Assembly (NCBI GenBank): GCA_017882995.1
Contig: JADGOL010000055.1
Coordinates: forward strand, 1 to 45,739
DNA: 45,739 nt
Source of the DNA: Acidimicrobiales bacterium
GTDB taxonomy: Bacteria > Actinomycetota > Acidimicrobiia > Acidimicrobiales > UBA8190
Direction of reading: 5' to 3'
Shown piece after piece: positions 1-8,781 of the stretch. Position numbers and translations under genes: made by a program. The notes below the pieces were generated by a model. It had not been told where the DNA came from, ran no database searches, and worked only from the letters and a program-made list of their open reading frames with translations. The number at the start of each line of letters is the position of its first letter. Position 1 is the stretch's first letter.

Positions 1-33
1 ACCCCAGGTGGCGGGGGGTACCGCCGACGTGCC

Positions 34-39
34 TAGCAT
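34..39 (+). promoter_or_regulatory. -10 hexamer of the aminotransferase gene, leaderless type
   Basis: TAGCAT ends six bases before the GTG start at 46, so transcription should begin at or next to the start codon. No ribosome binding site lies between. The same arrangement recurs at many genes in this window. Confidence 0.55.
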
Positions 40-45
40 CCTGGG

Positions 46-1137
46 GTGGTGCTCAGCGACCGCGTCCTGATGGGGCCCGGACCCTCCAATCTCTACCCCG
101 AGGTCATCTCGGCTTTCACGCGGCCGCTTCTCGGGCACCTGGATCCCGAGTTCCTCGAGGTCCTCGACGAGACCTGCGACCGGCTCCGTACGGTGTTCGG
201 GACCGAGAACTCGCTGACCCTTCCGCTGAGTGGGACCGGCTCGGCCGGGATGGAGGCGGCGTTCGTCAACACGGTGGGTCCGGGCGATGTGGTCGTCGTC
301 GGCGTCAACGGCTTGTTCGGTGAGCGCATGTGCGACGTGGCGCAGCGCCTCGGGGCGGACGTGGTGCGGGTGGACGCCCCGTGGGGGGAGCCGCTGGACC
401 CCGGCGCCGTGGTCGGAGCCCATCGGGCCCCGACGGTGATCGCGCTGGTCCATGCCGAGACGTCGACGGGAGTGCGCAACGACGTCGAAGAGGTGGCACG
501 GGGCAAAGGTGACGCCTTGCTCCTCGTCGACGCCGTCACGTCGTTGGGGGGCATCGTCTTCGACGCAGATCGTTGGGGTGTCGACCTGGCCTACAGCGGG
601 ACCCAGAAGTGCCTGGGGGTTCCCCCCGGACTCTCTCCATTCACGGTGAGTGACCGAGCCCGTGCCCGGCTCAAGGACCGGCCGCCCTCGTGGTACTTCG
701 ACCTCGGTCTGATCGCCCGTTACGTCGAAGGTGAAGGCGGGCGCACGTATCACCACACAGCCCCGGTGTCGATGGTGTTCGCTTTGCACGCCGGGTTGGG
801 CGTTCTGCTCGAGGAGGGACTCGAGAATGCCTGGGCACGCCACGGCGCGTGCGGGCACGCCCTGCAGACGGGCCTCGAAAAGCTCGGCTTCGAGCTCGTC
901 GCTCCCGCCCAGTATCGGCTTCCCCAGCTCACCACGGTGTGGGTTCCCGACGACCTCGGAGGAAACAGTGAAGCCGATGTTCGAGCCGCGCTGCTGGGTC
1001 GCTACGGGATCGAGATCGGAGCCGGCGTGGGTGTGATGGCCGGCCGGGCCTGGCGTATCGGCTGTATGGGCCACACGGCTCGGATGCGCAACGTCGAGCT
1101 GCTTCTGGGCGCGTTGGGGGAGGTGCTGGGAAGGTGA
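46..1137 (+). CDS. Class V aminotransferase, alanine-glyoxylate / serine-pyruvate type
   Basis: A PLP-dependent transaminase of the AGT/SPT family (363 aa, normal length), expected to transfer an amino group between alanine or serine and glyoxylate in the cytoplasm. The substrate-loop motif SGTGSAGMEAAF follows the N-terminal region, HAETSTG and LLVDAVTSLGG give the cofactor-binding Asp, and YSGTQKCLG carries the Schiff-base lysine at about residue 188. The chosen GTG at 46 follows a -10 box by six bases; a second GTG sits directly after it. The downstream acetyltransferase overlaps the stop by four bases, so the two are probably co-transcribed. Exact amino donor is not decidable from sequence. 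Glyoxylate use would fit the malyl-CoA-lyase-like enzyme at 16.2 kb, but that link is inference. Confidence 0.88.
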   Translation: MVLSDRVLMGPGPSNLYPEVISAFTRPLLGHLDPEFLEVLDETCDRLRTVFGTENSLTLPLSGTGSAGMEAAFVNTVGPGDVVVVGVNGLFGERMCDVAQRLGADVVRVDAPWGEPLDPGAVVGAHRAPTVIALVHAETSTGVRNDVEEVARGKGDALLLVDAVTSLGGIVFDADRWGVDLAYSGTQKCLGVPPGLSPFTVSDRARARLKDRPPSWYFDLGLIARYVEGEGGRTYHHTAPVSMVFALHAGLGVLLEEGLENAWARHGACGHALQTGLEKLGFELVAPAQYRLPQLTTVWVPDDLGGNSEADVRAALLGRYGIEIGAGVGVMAGRAWRIGCMGHTARMRNVELLLGALGEVLGR

Positions 1138-1754
1138 TCGGCCGGACGGCTCGGGCCACGCCGCTCGAGCTCGGTGGAGGACGGATCCGCCTCCGCACGC
1201 TGAGCGAGGACGACTACGAGGGTTGGTTCGAGGTGCGCGCCCGGTGTCGTCGGTGGCTCGTTCCCTGGGAGCCCCGTCCCGCCGGGGCGCCGTTGACCCC
1301 GGAGGACCGCGCCAGTTTCTCCGCCCGGTGCGCAGCCCGAGAGCGCGAGCGTCAGATGGGCAGCGGGTACGGGTTCGGGATCTTCGTCGCGGATCGGTTC
1401 GTGGGCGAGATCACGCTGTCATCGATCCAGCGAGGCCCGTTCCAAAATGCGTTTGTCGGCTACTGGGTGGACGAGGCGATGGCCGGTCAGGGCCTCGCTC
1501 CCGAAGCCACGGTCGGGGTTCTGCGATTCGCCTTCGAAGAGCTCGGTCTGCACCGCGTCGAGATCGCCATCGTGCCCCGAAATCGGGCCAGCCGACGGGT
1601 GGTCGAGAAGCTGAACCTCCGGGAAGAGGGGGTTGCAGTCAGGTACCTGGAGATCGACGGGCATTGGGAAGACCACGTTCGCTATGCGATGACCGCCGAG
1701 GAGTGGACCAACCGGGCCGAGGTTCTCGTCCGCCAGTGGCTCACGCCGTCCTGA
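1134..1754 (+). CDS. GNAT N-acetyltransferase, RimJ/RimL-like
   Basis: A 206-aa GNAT-fold acetyltransferase of the RimJ/RimL group, which transfer acetyl from acetyl-CoA to protein N-termini or small amines. The family N-terminal strand IRLRTLSEDDYEGW is followed by the acetyl-CoA region GYWVDEAMAGQGLAPEA and the typical C-terminal segment HRVEIAIVPRNRASRRVVEKL. It starts with GTG inside the stop of the aminotransferase gene (four-base overlap), so the two form an operon. The substrate cannot be predicted. It ends six bases from the convergent epimerase gene. Confidence 0.85.
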   Translation: MIGRTARATPLELGGGRIRLRTLSEDDYEGWFEVRARCRRWLVPWEPRPAGAPLTPEDRASFSARCAARERERQMGSGYGFGIFVADRFVGEITLSSIQRGPFQNAFVGYWVDEAMAGQGLAPEATVGVLRFAFEELGLHRVEIAIVPRNRASRRVVEKLNLREEGVAVRYLEIDGHWEDHVRYAMTAEEWTNRAEVLVRQWLTPS

Positions 1755-1760
1755 GGGTCT

Positions 1761-2813
1761 TCACCCCTCCGAGCGCACGACCGCCGAGGAATGGCGGAAG
1801 AAGTGCTCGATGTCCTGGGAGTAGGTGTAAGAGGGGGGTGCGTCGCCGACGCTCCGTCGGAGACGCACGGCACGAATGAAGCTCTCGACGGCACCGGCTG
1901 TGGTGTAGCGGCAAGAGAAACCCGTCTTGCCAATTCGAGTCGTGTCGACTCCCCTCCCGTAGCGCAGCAGGCTCTCGAGCTCGGGAGGGAACTCGATCAA
2001 TCCGAGCCGCACGAGCGGCGCGGCCGCCGCGTGCGTCCCCACCGGGGAGATCGGCAACAGGCGGGTGCCGCAGATTCCGGTCACCTCGCTCCACGGGAGC
2101 TTGCCGGTGCCGGCGACGTTGTAGAGGCCCGGGATCCGCTGTCGCGTGACGTGCTCCAGGCACCGGACGACGTCGTCCTCTTCCACGAACTGCAGCAGGG
2201 GGTCATAGCCTGCGACGGCGGGACAGATCGGCCGGGACAGGTTCGTGCTGATAGGTGTGATGATGTCGGTTCCCAGGACATTGGCGAAGCGGAGGACCGA
2301 GACCACCGTGGCAGGGTTGTCTTCGGCGAAGTCGCGCACGAATCCCTCGACCTCGAGCAACGAGCGCTCCACCCTCGTCCTCGCCGGAGAGGTGCGCGGC
2401 ATCTCCTCACGGAACCACGTGGGGTCTGTCGACGCGGAGCCGTAGACGAGTGTCGAGGACTTCACGACCACTTGACGAACCGGTGAGCCGGACTGACCCG
2501 CCGCCGCCAGGAGGTTCATCGTCCCGATGACGTTGATCTCGTGGAGGGCCCGGCTCGACACCCGTGTCGAGTCCACGACCAGGAAGGTGTGGACGATGGT
2601 ATCGACCTGGGTAGCGCCGACGATGCGCGACAGGATGGAGTAGGTCTGGTCGGCCTTGACGAACTCTGTCCTCTCGAGGGGGACCGTCGGCTCGCGAGTC
2701 CCCATGCCGAGGATCATCTCCACCTCGGGATCGGACTCCAGGGCCTGCGCCATGCGACCGCCCCAGAACGAGTCCAGACCGGTGATCAGGACGCGTCGCC
2801 CCATCCGCCTCAC
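1761..2813 (-). CDS. NAD-dependent epimerase/dehydratase family protein (extended SDR)
   Basis: A 350-aa extended short-chain dehydrogenase. The N-terminus RVLITGLDSFWGGRMAQAL is a Rossmann nucleotide-binding segment in which the usual TGxxGxxG spacing is modified. A conserved SSTLVYGSAST stretch follows about residue 120 and is the catalytic Ser/Tyr region; the usual YxxxK lysine is not obvious, so activity may be altered. It starts inside the stop of the upstream acyltransferase (four-base overlap), which indicates translational coupling. In Mycobacterium tuberculosis a galE-like gene (Rv0501) is likewise adjacent to an acyltransferase gene (Rv0502), so the pair seems ancient. Substrate unknown; a role in envelope lipid or sugar metabolism is inference. 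Confidence 0.8.
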   Translation of the reverse strand: MRRMGRRVLITGLDSFWGGRMAQALESDPEVEMILGMGTREPTVPLERTEFVKADQTYSILSRIVGATQVDTIVHTFLVVDSTRVSSRALHEINVIGTMNLLAAAGQSGSPVRQVVVKSSTLVYGSASTDPTWFREEMPRTSPARTRVERSLLEVEGFVRDFAEDNPATVVSVLRFANVLGTDIITPISTNLSRPICPAVAGYDPLLQFVEEDDVVRCLEHVTRQRIPGLYNVAGTGKLPWSEVTGICGTRLLPISPVGTHAAAAPLVRLGLIEFPPELESLLRYGRGVDTTRIGKTGFSCRYTTAGAVESFIRAVRLRRSVGDAPPSYTYSQDIEHFFRHSSAVVRSEG

Positions 2814-3682
2814 CCGAACCAGACGCTGCGCCGCTCACGCAGCATCTCGTAGATGGTCTCTTGCATGTTGATGCGGATCTTCTCGGCCTCCTCCATGACC
2901 CGACTCTTCGAGTAGCGCTCCTGGCCGCTCGGCACGTTGAACGTCACGGGATCGAGGACCCGGAGTTTGAACTTGGCGGGGAAGTACATGGCCAGACCCA
3001 GTGGTCCGAAGAGGAGCATGTTGGCGGTCACCGGGAAGTAGGGCACCCCGATGAGCTTTGCCAGTGCGGGGAGACGGAAGACGATCGGCATGGACTCCTC
3101 GGCGCCGACCACGGCGATGGGGATCACCGGGACGCCGGCTCGCATGGCGATCTCGACGAACCCACCGCGGCCGAATCGTCGCAGCCGGTAGCGGTCTGCG
3201 TAGGTCTTGGAAGGGCCTTTGGTGCCTTCGGGGAACACCAGCGCGAGCTGGCCCTGATCACGAAGGAGGCGCAAGGCGTTGTCGGGATGCGCCGGCACGC
3301 CACCGACACGGGCCCACATGGTCCCCAACCAAGGGACCTCGCGGAAGAAGAAGTCGGCCATGCCGTAGACGGGGCGACCACGCTCGACCTCGATGCCGTG
3401 CATGATGGTCGGCGCGTCCGAGGGGATGGCTCCGGCATGGTTGGCGACGAGCAACGCACCGCCGGTCTTCGGGATCTTCTCGAGGCCTTCCCACTCGACC
3501 CGGAACCAGTTGTCGTAGAGCGGCGCGAAGAGTCGACGGGCGATGGTGCGGGTGTGCTCGGAGCGACCCCATTCGTCAACGTCCGACAACCGCGGACCCG
3601 GCGTCGGGGTGTCGTCGGTACGAGGGAGGGGGACGAGCTCAGCGCGCTGCTCGCGATGGATCGCTTCTTTGCCGGCCGTCAC
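2810..3682 (-). CDS. Lysophospholipid acyltransferase (PlsC-like)
   Basis: A 290-aa member of the LPLAT/PlsC acyltransferase family that acylates lysophosphatidic acid or related lipids at the membrane. The first family block is NHAGAIPSDA, giving an HxxxxxxD spacing as in some actinobacterial relatives rather than the classical HxxxxD. The second is FPEGTKG and the third is VPVIPIAVVGAEE. A basic region precedes the domain. The GTG start at 3682 lies six bases after a TACCAT box on the minus strand. The epimerase gene follows with a four-base overlap. The acyl acceptor cannot be inferred. Confidence 0.85.
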   Translation of the reverse strand: MTAGKEAIHREQRAELVPLPRTDDTPTPGPRLSDVDEWGRSEHTRTIARRLFAPLYDNWFRVEWEGLEKIPKTGGALLVANHAGAIPSDAPTIMHGIEVERGRPVYGMADFFFREVPWLGTMWARVGGVPAHPDNALRLLRDQGQLALVFPEGTKGPSKTYADRYRLRRFGRGGFVEIAMRAGVPVIPIAVVGAEESMPIVFRLPALAKLIGVPYFPVTANMLLFGPLGLAMYFPAKFKLRVLDPVTFNVPSGQERYSKSRVMEEAEKIRINMQETIYEMLRERRSVWFG

Positions 3683-3688
3683 GAGGTC

Positions 3689-3694
3689 ATGGTA
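3689..3694 (-). promoter_or_regulatory. -10 hexamer of the acyltransferase-epimerase operon, leaderless type
   Basis: On the minus strand TACCAT is followed by six bases and then the GTG start at 3682. No ribosome binding site is present between them. Confidence 0.5.
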
Positions 3695-3761
3695 CCCGTC
3701 GGCGCGAACGGGGCCCGCTGGCAGACCCGACGGTCGGGACCGACCGGCGCGCCTCTCGGCG

Positions 3762-5036
3762 CTAGGGCCGGCCCGCTCCGACCATTCCCAGGTACCAGAC
3801 CGGGTCGAACTCCACCACGGTGCCGGAATGGGCGGCCTGGATGATGGTGTTGGCGCCGTATGGTCCCGAGCCCACGTACATCACCACGTGGTCGATGCCA
3901 TTACCTTCGAGGTCATAGAAGAGCAGGTCCCCCGGCCGGACTTGGCTGAGTTGGATGTGGGCGGACTCTTGGTACTGGATCTCGGCCGAGTGCAGCAGGT
4001 TCACGCCGGCTGCCTGCCAGGCGAGCATGGTGAGCCCCGAGCAGTCCAGGCCGCTGGCGTTGGCTCCTCCCCATTGGTACGGGACGCCGAGGTATCTCTC
4101 CGCTCCGTGCAGCGCGGCCGCTCCGGCTCCCGTCGCCACCTGGACCGCCCCGGTGCCGATGACGCCGCCGGCACCCGCGCTGGCCGAGGCCTGATTCGCC
4201 GCATTGGCGGCTTGGACCGCCGCGGCCGATCCCGCCCCGAATGTTTCTGCAACTTGTGCCGCTTGGGCTGCGGCCGCGGCGGCACGTTGCTTGGCGGCTT
4301 GAGTGGCAGCCGCAGCCGCCGCCGCGGCGGCAGCTGCCGCCTGCTCGGCGGCGCGTTGCGCGACGAGCTGAGCCAAATGGCCCTTTACCTTCGTGAGGGT
4401 TGCCTGGGTTGCGTTGGCGGCAGTTTGGGCCCCGTGCTGGGCGGTTCCGACCTGTGTCGATACGCCCGCCGCCTGTTGCTGCTGGGTGTGCAGGTCCGAC
4501 TCCGTCGCGTTGAGCTGGCGCTCGCTGGCCGCGAGCTGCTTCACGGCGGTGTCGATATTGCCGATGGCTGTCTGTTGGTACTCGTCGTGCAGAGCGCTGG
4601 AGTCGGTCGGTGTCGAGAACATCGAGGTCAGCTGTCCCGAAGGGGTGTCGAACATGTATGCGTTCACGGCTGCGGTCTCGAGCGTGTGGCGAGCCGCTTC
4701 GTGTCTCTTCCTGGCGACCGCCAGGCGAGCGTCGGTGGCCGACAGTTGCGCATTGATCTGCGCCAGGTGGACGGTGGCCTGGTCGTACTGCTCGGACAGC
4801 TGCGCCAACGACTGCTGTTGCGTGGCGAATTCCGCCTCGACCGCATCGACCTGTGCCTGTGTCGAGTTGATGGCGGCGCCGGTCCCTGTCGACTGCCCTG
4901 CACCGGTCTTCGGTGTCCCGGGGGATGCCACCGCGGGTGGGGTCGCGGCCGAGCCCGCGAGGACGATCGTCGACACGAGCAGGGCCGCCCGGCGGGCGAC
5001 GGTCTGAGTCCGGGCGCGCCGATACAGACCAGTCAC
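3762..5036 (-). CDS. Secreted NlpC/P60 peptidoglycan endopeptidase with coiled coil (RipA-like), copy 1
   Basis: A 424-aa predicted D,L-endopeptidase that would cleave stem peptides in the cell wall. A basic N-terminus and hydrophobic segment (AALLVSTIVLAG) form a signal peptide. A long Gln/Ala-rich coiled coil follows, ending in an Ala-rich stretch, then a C-terminal NlpC/P60 domain with the catalytic Cys in GLDCSGLTM and the His in GIDHVVMYVG. This is the RipA architecture of actinobacteria. GTG at 5036 is preferred because the paralogue at 12.2 kb starts at the same point inside an identical ten-base string; a GTG at 5054 is the alternative. No good ribosome binding site is visible. The order coiled coil then hydrolase suggests the coiled coil occludes the active site, as known for RipA. 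Confidence 0.88.
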   Translation of the reverse strand: MTGLYRRARTQTVARRAALLVSTIVLAGSAATPPAVASPGTPKTGAGQSTGTGAAINSTQAQVDAVEAEFATQQQSLAQLSEQYDQATVHLAQINAQLSATDARLAVARKRHEAARHTLETAAVNAYMFDTPSGQLTSMFSTPTDSSALHDEYQQTAIGNIDTAVKQLAASERQLNATESDLHTQQQQAAGVSTQVGTAQHGAQTAANATQATLTKVKGHLAQLVAQRAAEQAAAAAAAAAAAATQAAKQRAAAAAAQAAQVAETFGAGSAAAVQAANAANQASASAGAGGVIGTGAVQVATGAGAAALHGAERYLGVPYQWGGANASGLDCSGLTMLAWQAAGVNLLHSAEIQYQESAHIQLSQVRPGDLLFYDLEGNGIDHVVMYVGSGPYGANTIIQAAHSGTVVEFDPVWYLGMVGAGRP

Positions 5037-5045
5037 AACAGTCAC
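5032..5045 (-). promoter_or_regulatory. GTCAC direct repeat over the NlpC/P60-1 start
   Basis: On the plus strand GTCAC occurs at 5032 and 5041, nine bases apart. The ten bases GTCACAACAG recur exactly over the start of the paralogous gene at 13358-13367. Spaced GTCAC-type direct repeats are reported for the response regulator MtrA, which controls ripA in mycobacteria. Assigning this site to MtrA is a weak inference, since it lies at the start codon. Confidence 0.25.
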
Positions 5046-5107
5046 TTTGTCCACAGTAGCCAGGGCAGTCTCCAGGCGGAAGGGCCGCCCGGCTATTTGG
5101 CGATTCC

Positions 5108-5136
5108 TTGACCTTCTCGGGGGTTGCCTCTACCTT
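5108..5136 (+). promoter_or_regulatory. Sigma-70-type promoter of the carboxylesterase gene
   Basis: TTGACC at 5108-5113 and TACCTT at 5131-5136 are separated by 17 bases, the optimal spacing. It predicts a transcript starting near 5143 with a leader of roughly 50 bases. This is one of the few sites in the window with a recognisable -35 element. Confidence 0.5.
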
Positions 5137-5198
5137 GCTTTGAGGGGCGGGTTCACAGAATCCGGGCTGTTCAGGCGTGGGGGGGGACCTTGGAAGGC

Positions 5199-6734
5199 GT
5201 GACCCGCACGACGGCCGGCGTGCTTCAGGGGCAGGCAGAAGCCGGCGTTTGGGTGTTCCGCGGTGTCGCCTATGCCCAGGTCGAGGGGGCAGAAGGTCGG
5301 TGGCGACCGGCTCAGCCCCTGAGCCCGTGGACCGGGACCCGAGTGGCATCGTCGTGGGGGCCGATCGCGCCCCAGACGCCTCCCGTCCCGGGTTTCAGCT
5401 TTGCCCACGACCCCACCGAGTCGGACGAGGACTGCCTGAATCTCAACATCTGGACACCGGGGCTCGACGACGGCCGACGGCCGGTTCTCGTGTGGCTGCA
5501 CGGGGGCGGGTTCACCACCGGTACTGGTTCGAGCGCGTTGTTCGCCGGTGACCGTCTGGCCGCCAAGGGCGTCGTCGTGGTGACCATCAACTACCGCTTG
5601 GGTGCCCTCGGTCTCCTGGCCCATGCGGATCTCGAGAGTGAGGACGACCCCGGGTGGGGAAACTGGAGTCTGCGTGATCAGATCGCCGCTCTCCGGTGGG
5701 TCCGAGAGAACATCGGTGGGTTCGGTGGCGATCCCGGCAACGTCACGCTGTTCGGCGAGTCGGCCGGCGCCATGAGCATCTCGAACCTCCTCAGCGCGCC
5801 GGACGCGTTCGGTCTCTTTCATCGTGCGGTCATCCAAAGTGGTCCCCCTGCTACGGCCAGCCCACGCTGGGCTACGAGGCGCGCCGAACGGCTGGCCGGC
5901 CACCTCGGCATTCCCATCGATGCCATGGCGACGCTGCGCGACGTCCCGGTCGAGCGGTTGGTCGAGGCAACACAGCGGTTGGCCGTCGAAGCACCGGCGG
6001 ACGGGGGTCTACCCCTGGCGCTGCTTCCCGTTGTCGACGGCGTTCTCCTCGAACGCCCGCCCGGAGAGCTGATCGCCGAAGGGGCCGCTGCCGCGGTTCC
6101 GATCCTTCTCGGTACCACCCGTGACGAGTGCGCGCTCTTCACGACCGCCGACCACGGCGACCCGGATGTCGACGAGACGCGGGTCGCGCGTCGATTGGCG
6201 GGGCTCGTGGGATCGGCCGGCGCGGATGTCGTCGATGCGTATCGGATGGCGCGCATCGCCCGCGGCGAGCCGGTGACGGGTCGTGATCTGTGGACCGCGG
6301 TCACCACGGACTATGTGTTCAGGCTGCCGCTGATGGCGTTGGCCGCGGCCCACGCCAAGTACCAACCCAAGACGTACTCGTACATCTTCACGTGGGAGTC
6401 CCCCTTCTTGAGCGGAATGTTCGGGTCGTGCCACGGGCTCGAGATCCCATTCGTGTTCGGGACCGTGGGCGACACGGGCGTGCAGGTCTTCACGGGCGCC
6501 GGCCCGCAGGCCGAGGCGCTCTCGGAGAAGATGCAACACGCATGGATCGCCTTCGCCCGCGACGGCGACCCGTCTTGCGACGCGGTGGGATCGTGGCCCG
6601 CCTACGACCCCGTCCGCCGACCCACCATGATCCTCGGGCCCGAGGGCGGGGTCGAGGATGACCCACGGCGCTCCGAACGGGTCATTTGGGAGGAGACCGG
6701 CACCGCTCCCATGGTGGGTCATCACCACGACTGA
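5199..6734 (+). CDS. Type B carboxylesterase
   Basis: A carboxylesterase of the alpha/beta-hydrolase type B family (511 aa, typical length) that hydrolyses carboxylic esters. Visible motifs are FRGVAYA near the N-terminus, EDCLNLNIWTP (family signature 2), the oxyanion loop HGGGFTTG, the nucleophile elbow GESAGAMS with Ser at about residue 188, and the catalytic His in SCHGLEIPF. The frame is open to 5124, but the family N-terminus begins near VTRTTAGVLQG, so GTG 5199 is chosen; TTG 5190 behind a G-rich stretch is a close alternative. No export signal is seen, so it is probably cytoplasmic. Natural substrate unknown. Confidence 0.87.
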   Translation: MTRTTAGVLQGQAEAGVWVFRGVAYAQVEGAEGRWRPAQPLSPWTGTRVASSWGPIAPQTPPVPGFSFAHDPTESDEDCLNLNIWTPGLDDGRRPVLVWLHGGGFTTGTGSSALFAGDRLAAKGVVVVTINYRLGALGLLAHADLESEDDPGWGNWSLRDQIAALRWVRENIGGFGGDPGNVTLFGESAGAMSISNLLSAPDAFGLFHRAVIQSGPPATASPRWATRRAERLAGHLGIPIDAMATLRDVPVERLVEATQRLAVEAPADGGLPLALLPVVDGVLLERPPGELIAEGAAAAVPILLGTTRDECALFTTADHGDPDVDETRVARRLAGLVGSAGADVVDAYRMARIARGEPVTGRDLWTAVTTDYVFRLPLMALAAAHAKYQPKTYSYIFTWESPFLSGMFGSCHGLEIPFVFGTVGDTGVQVFTGAGPQAEALSEKMQHAWIAFARDGDPSCDAVGSWPAYDPVRRPTMILGPEGGVEDDPRRSERVIWEETGTAPMVGHHHD

Positions 6735-6781
6735 TGTGAGACCAATGTCGGTAGGGTCACCCGGCGAGCCAGAATAGGGCC

Positions 6782-8107
6782 GTGAGTCGTCGAGAAATGG
6801 ACCCCCATGCACCCGTGGGGGCGAACGGGAGCTCCTCGGTGGGCACGCGTCTGCCCCGGTCCCCGGTGACGGTGGCGGGAGACCCCGACGTCGAGCTCTT
6901 GCGTCCTGACGACGACGTCGAGGATCCCGAGGTCTCGATCGTGATCCCCGCCGTCAACGAGGAGTTGACGATCTCGGACTTCGTGACGTGGTGTCGCCAG
7001 GGACTGGCGGACGCCGGTGCCCGGGGCGAGATCCTCATCATCGACAGTTCCACCGACCGGACCGCCGAGCTCGCACTGGCCGGCGGTGCCCGGGTCCTGC
7101 GCACACCCAAGCGGGGCCTCGGGCGGGCATATATCGACGCCCTTCCCTTCATCCGCGGGAAATACATCGTGATGGGCGATGCGGACTGCACCTATGACTT
7201 CCGGCTCCTGGGCCGATTCGTCGACAAGCTCCGGCAAGGCGACGACTTCGCCATGGGGTCGCGCTGGCTGGGGTCGATCGAGCCGGGCTCCATGCCAGGC
7301 CTGCATCGCTATCTCGGGACCCCGGTCACCACCTGGATCCTGAACCGGCTCTACGGAAGCAGGTTCACCGACATCCATTGCGGCATGCGAGGCATCAGCC
7401 GCGATGCGCTCGAGCGCATGGGGCTCGTCTCGCAATCGTGGGAATACGCGTCGGAGATGGTGCTCAAGTCGGTGTTGATGAAACTCAGGACCAGTGAGGT
7501 CCCGGTCACGTTCTACAAGGACCGGGAGGGCCGGGTCTCGCATCACAAGCGCTCGGGGTGGTTCTCGCCGTTCCAGGCCGCCTGGATCAACCTCCGGGCC
7601 ATGTTCATCTACCGAGCCGAGTTCTTCGCCTTGAAGCCCGGGCTCTTCTTCTTGATCGCCGGGCTCCTGCTCACCCTGCCCTTGAGCTTTGGATCGTTCT
7701 CCATCGGGTCGGTCACCTTCAGCCTGTATTGGATGCTTCTGGGTGTCACCCTGGCCGTCCTCGGCTTGCAGAGCTTCTGCTTCGGGGTGCTTGCCCAGGT
7801 GCTGTGCGACTACAGCGGGGAGTCGCGCGCCCGGTGGACCAGGATCTTCCGCTATACACCCACCGTCATCGCCAGCATCGTGGTGTTCTTGTTCGGGCTC
7901 GGACTCGCCGACGCGCTCGTCGTGCATTACGTCACCCACGACTTTGCCCTCCCGCCTCCTTCCGCGTTGCTCGACCATCTGGCGGTCACCGGGTCATTGC
8001 TCATGATCGTCGGTTTCACCGGATTCTGTTTCACGCTCCTCCTCTATGCCACCGGTGTCCGCTACGGAACGCCGCAGGTACCAAGGGACGAACGTGACCT
8101 CAGCTGA
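6782..8107 (+). CDS. Family 2 glycosyltransferase with C-terminal membrane segments (DPM-like)
   Basis: A 441-aa GT2 enzyme resembling polyprenyl-phosphate glycosyltransferases, which load a sugar from a nucleotide donor onto a lipid carrier. The catalytic domain begins at about residue 55 with VSIVIPAVNEE, has the metal-binding GDADCTYDF motif, and a conserved CGMRGISRDAL segment. About four hydrophobic segments follow (for example GLFFLIAGLLLTLPL and IVVFLFGLGLADALVV), placing it in the inner membrane. Translation starts at GTG 6782. The methyltransferase gene starts 14 bases before its end, so the two are coupled. Sugar and acceptor are not predictable; a role in cell-envelope glycan synthesis is inference. 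Confidence 0.87.
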   Translation: MSRREMDPHAPVGANGSSSVGTRLPRSPVTVAGDPDVELLRPDDDVEDPEVSIVIPAVNEELTISDFVTWCRQGLADAGARGEILIIDSSTDRTAELALAGGARVLRTPKRGLGRAYIDALPFIRGKYIVMGDADCTYDFRLLGRFVDKLRQGDDFAMGSRWLGSIEPGSMPGLHRYLGTPVTTWILNRLYGSRFTDIHCGMRGISRDALERMGLVSQSWEYASEMVLKSVLMKLRTSEVPVTFYKDREGRVSHHKRSGWFSPFQAAWINLRAMFIYRAEFFALKPGLFFLIAGLLLTLPLSFGSFSIGSVTFSLYWMLLGVTLAVLGLQSFCFGVLAQVLCDYSGESRARWTRIFRYTPTVIASIVVFLFGLGLADALVVHYVTHDFALPPPSALLDHLAVTGSLLMIVGFTGFCFTLLLYATGVRYGTPQVPRDERDLS

Positions 8108-8717
8108 CGCCACCAGGTCGTCGGCGTTCGGTCAGAGTGGCGACCTGTCGGTGGCGGACCGGCTCGGCATCTGGCTGTCGGGCTACCGGGTCCGCAAAGA
8201 GGTGGGTGACTTCTCGGGCAAGGCCATCGGTGACTTCGGATGCGGGTACCAGGCCCGGTTCGCACGGACGGTTCTCGGCGACGTGGCGTCGGCCACTCTG
8301 ATCGACGTGGCGCTCGCACACGACCTGGGCGAGAACCCGAAGGTCCATGCCGTCGAGGGAAAGCTTCCCGAGGCCCTGAGCGACATCGCCACCGACTCCC
8401 TCGACGTGGTCATGTGCGTTTCGGTGCTCGAACACCTGTGGCATCCCGAGGTCGCCCTGGCCGAGTTCCATCGCATCTTGGCGCCCGGGGGGATCTGCGT
8501 GATCAACGTCCCGAGCTGGCTTGGCAAGCGGTTCCTCGAGCTGTCGGCGTTTCGCCTCGGGATGAGCCCGGTCGAGGAGATGGATGATCACAAGAGGTAC
8601 TTCGACCCCCGCGACCTTTGGCCGTTACTCGTCCAAGCCGGCTTCTTGCCCCACGGCATCCGCTGCTACCGGCACAAGCTCGGCTTGAACACCTTTGCAG
8701 CATGTCGCAACTCGTGA
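8094..8717 (+). CDS. Class I SAM-dependent methyltransferase
   Basis: A 207-aa methyltransferase. The SAM-binding motif is DFGCGYQARF near residue 40, followed by the family segment LDVVMCVSVLEHLWHPE and the PGG turn of LAPGGICVINVPSW. GTG 8094 is chosen because AAGGGA lies five bases upstream; the frame extends to 8046, but that would overlap the glycosyltransferase gene far more. It overlaps that gene by 14 bases, so the product probably acts in the same pathway, perhaps methylating a lipid-linked glycan. That last point is inference. Confidence 0.85.
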   Translation: MTSADATRSSAFGQSGDLSVADRLGIWLSGYRVRKEVGDFSGKAIGDFGCGYQARFARTVLGDVASATLIDVALAHDLGENPKVHAVEGKLPEALSDIATDSLDVVMCVSVLEHLWHPEVALAEFHRILAPGGICVINVPSWLGKRFLELSAFRLGMSPVEEMDDHKRYFDPRDLWPLLVQAGFLPHGIRCYRHKLGLNTFAACRNS

Positions 8718-8781
8718 CGCAGCGCCGCCGCGACTTTGGATGGGGTGCGTGGCGGGCGATCGTCGGCGCGGGAATTGCCTC

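Noticed and set aside
3543-5111. Plus-strand 522-residue open frame antisense to NlpC/P60 gene 1
   Set aside because: It reads like low-complexity Arg/Gly/Leu-rich shadow sequence in high-GC DNA, whereas the minus strand has a signal peptide and complete NlpC/P60 motifs.
5037-5124. Cyclic-di-AMP (ydaO-type) riboswitch upstream of the NlpC/P60 genes
   Set aside because: This element precedes many actinobacterial wall-hydrolase genes, but the divergent gaps here (about 150 and 130 bp) show none of its conserved blocks.
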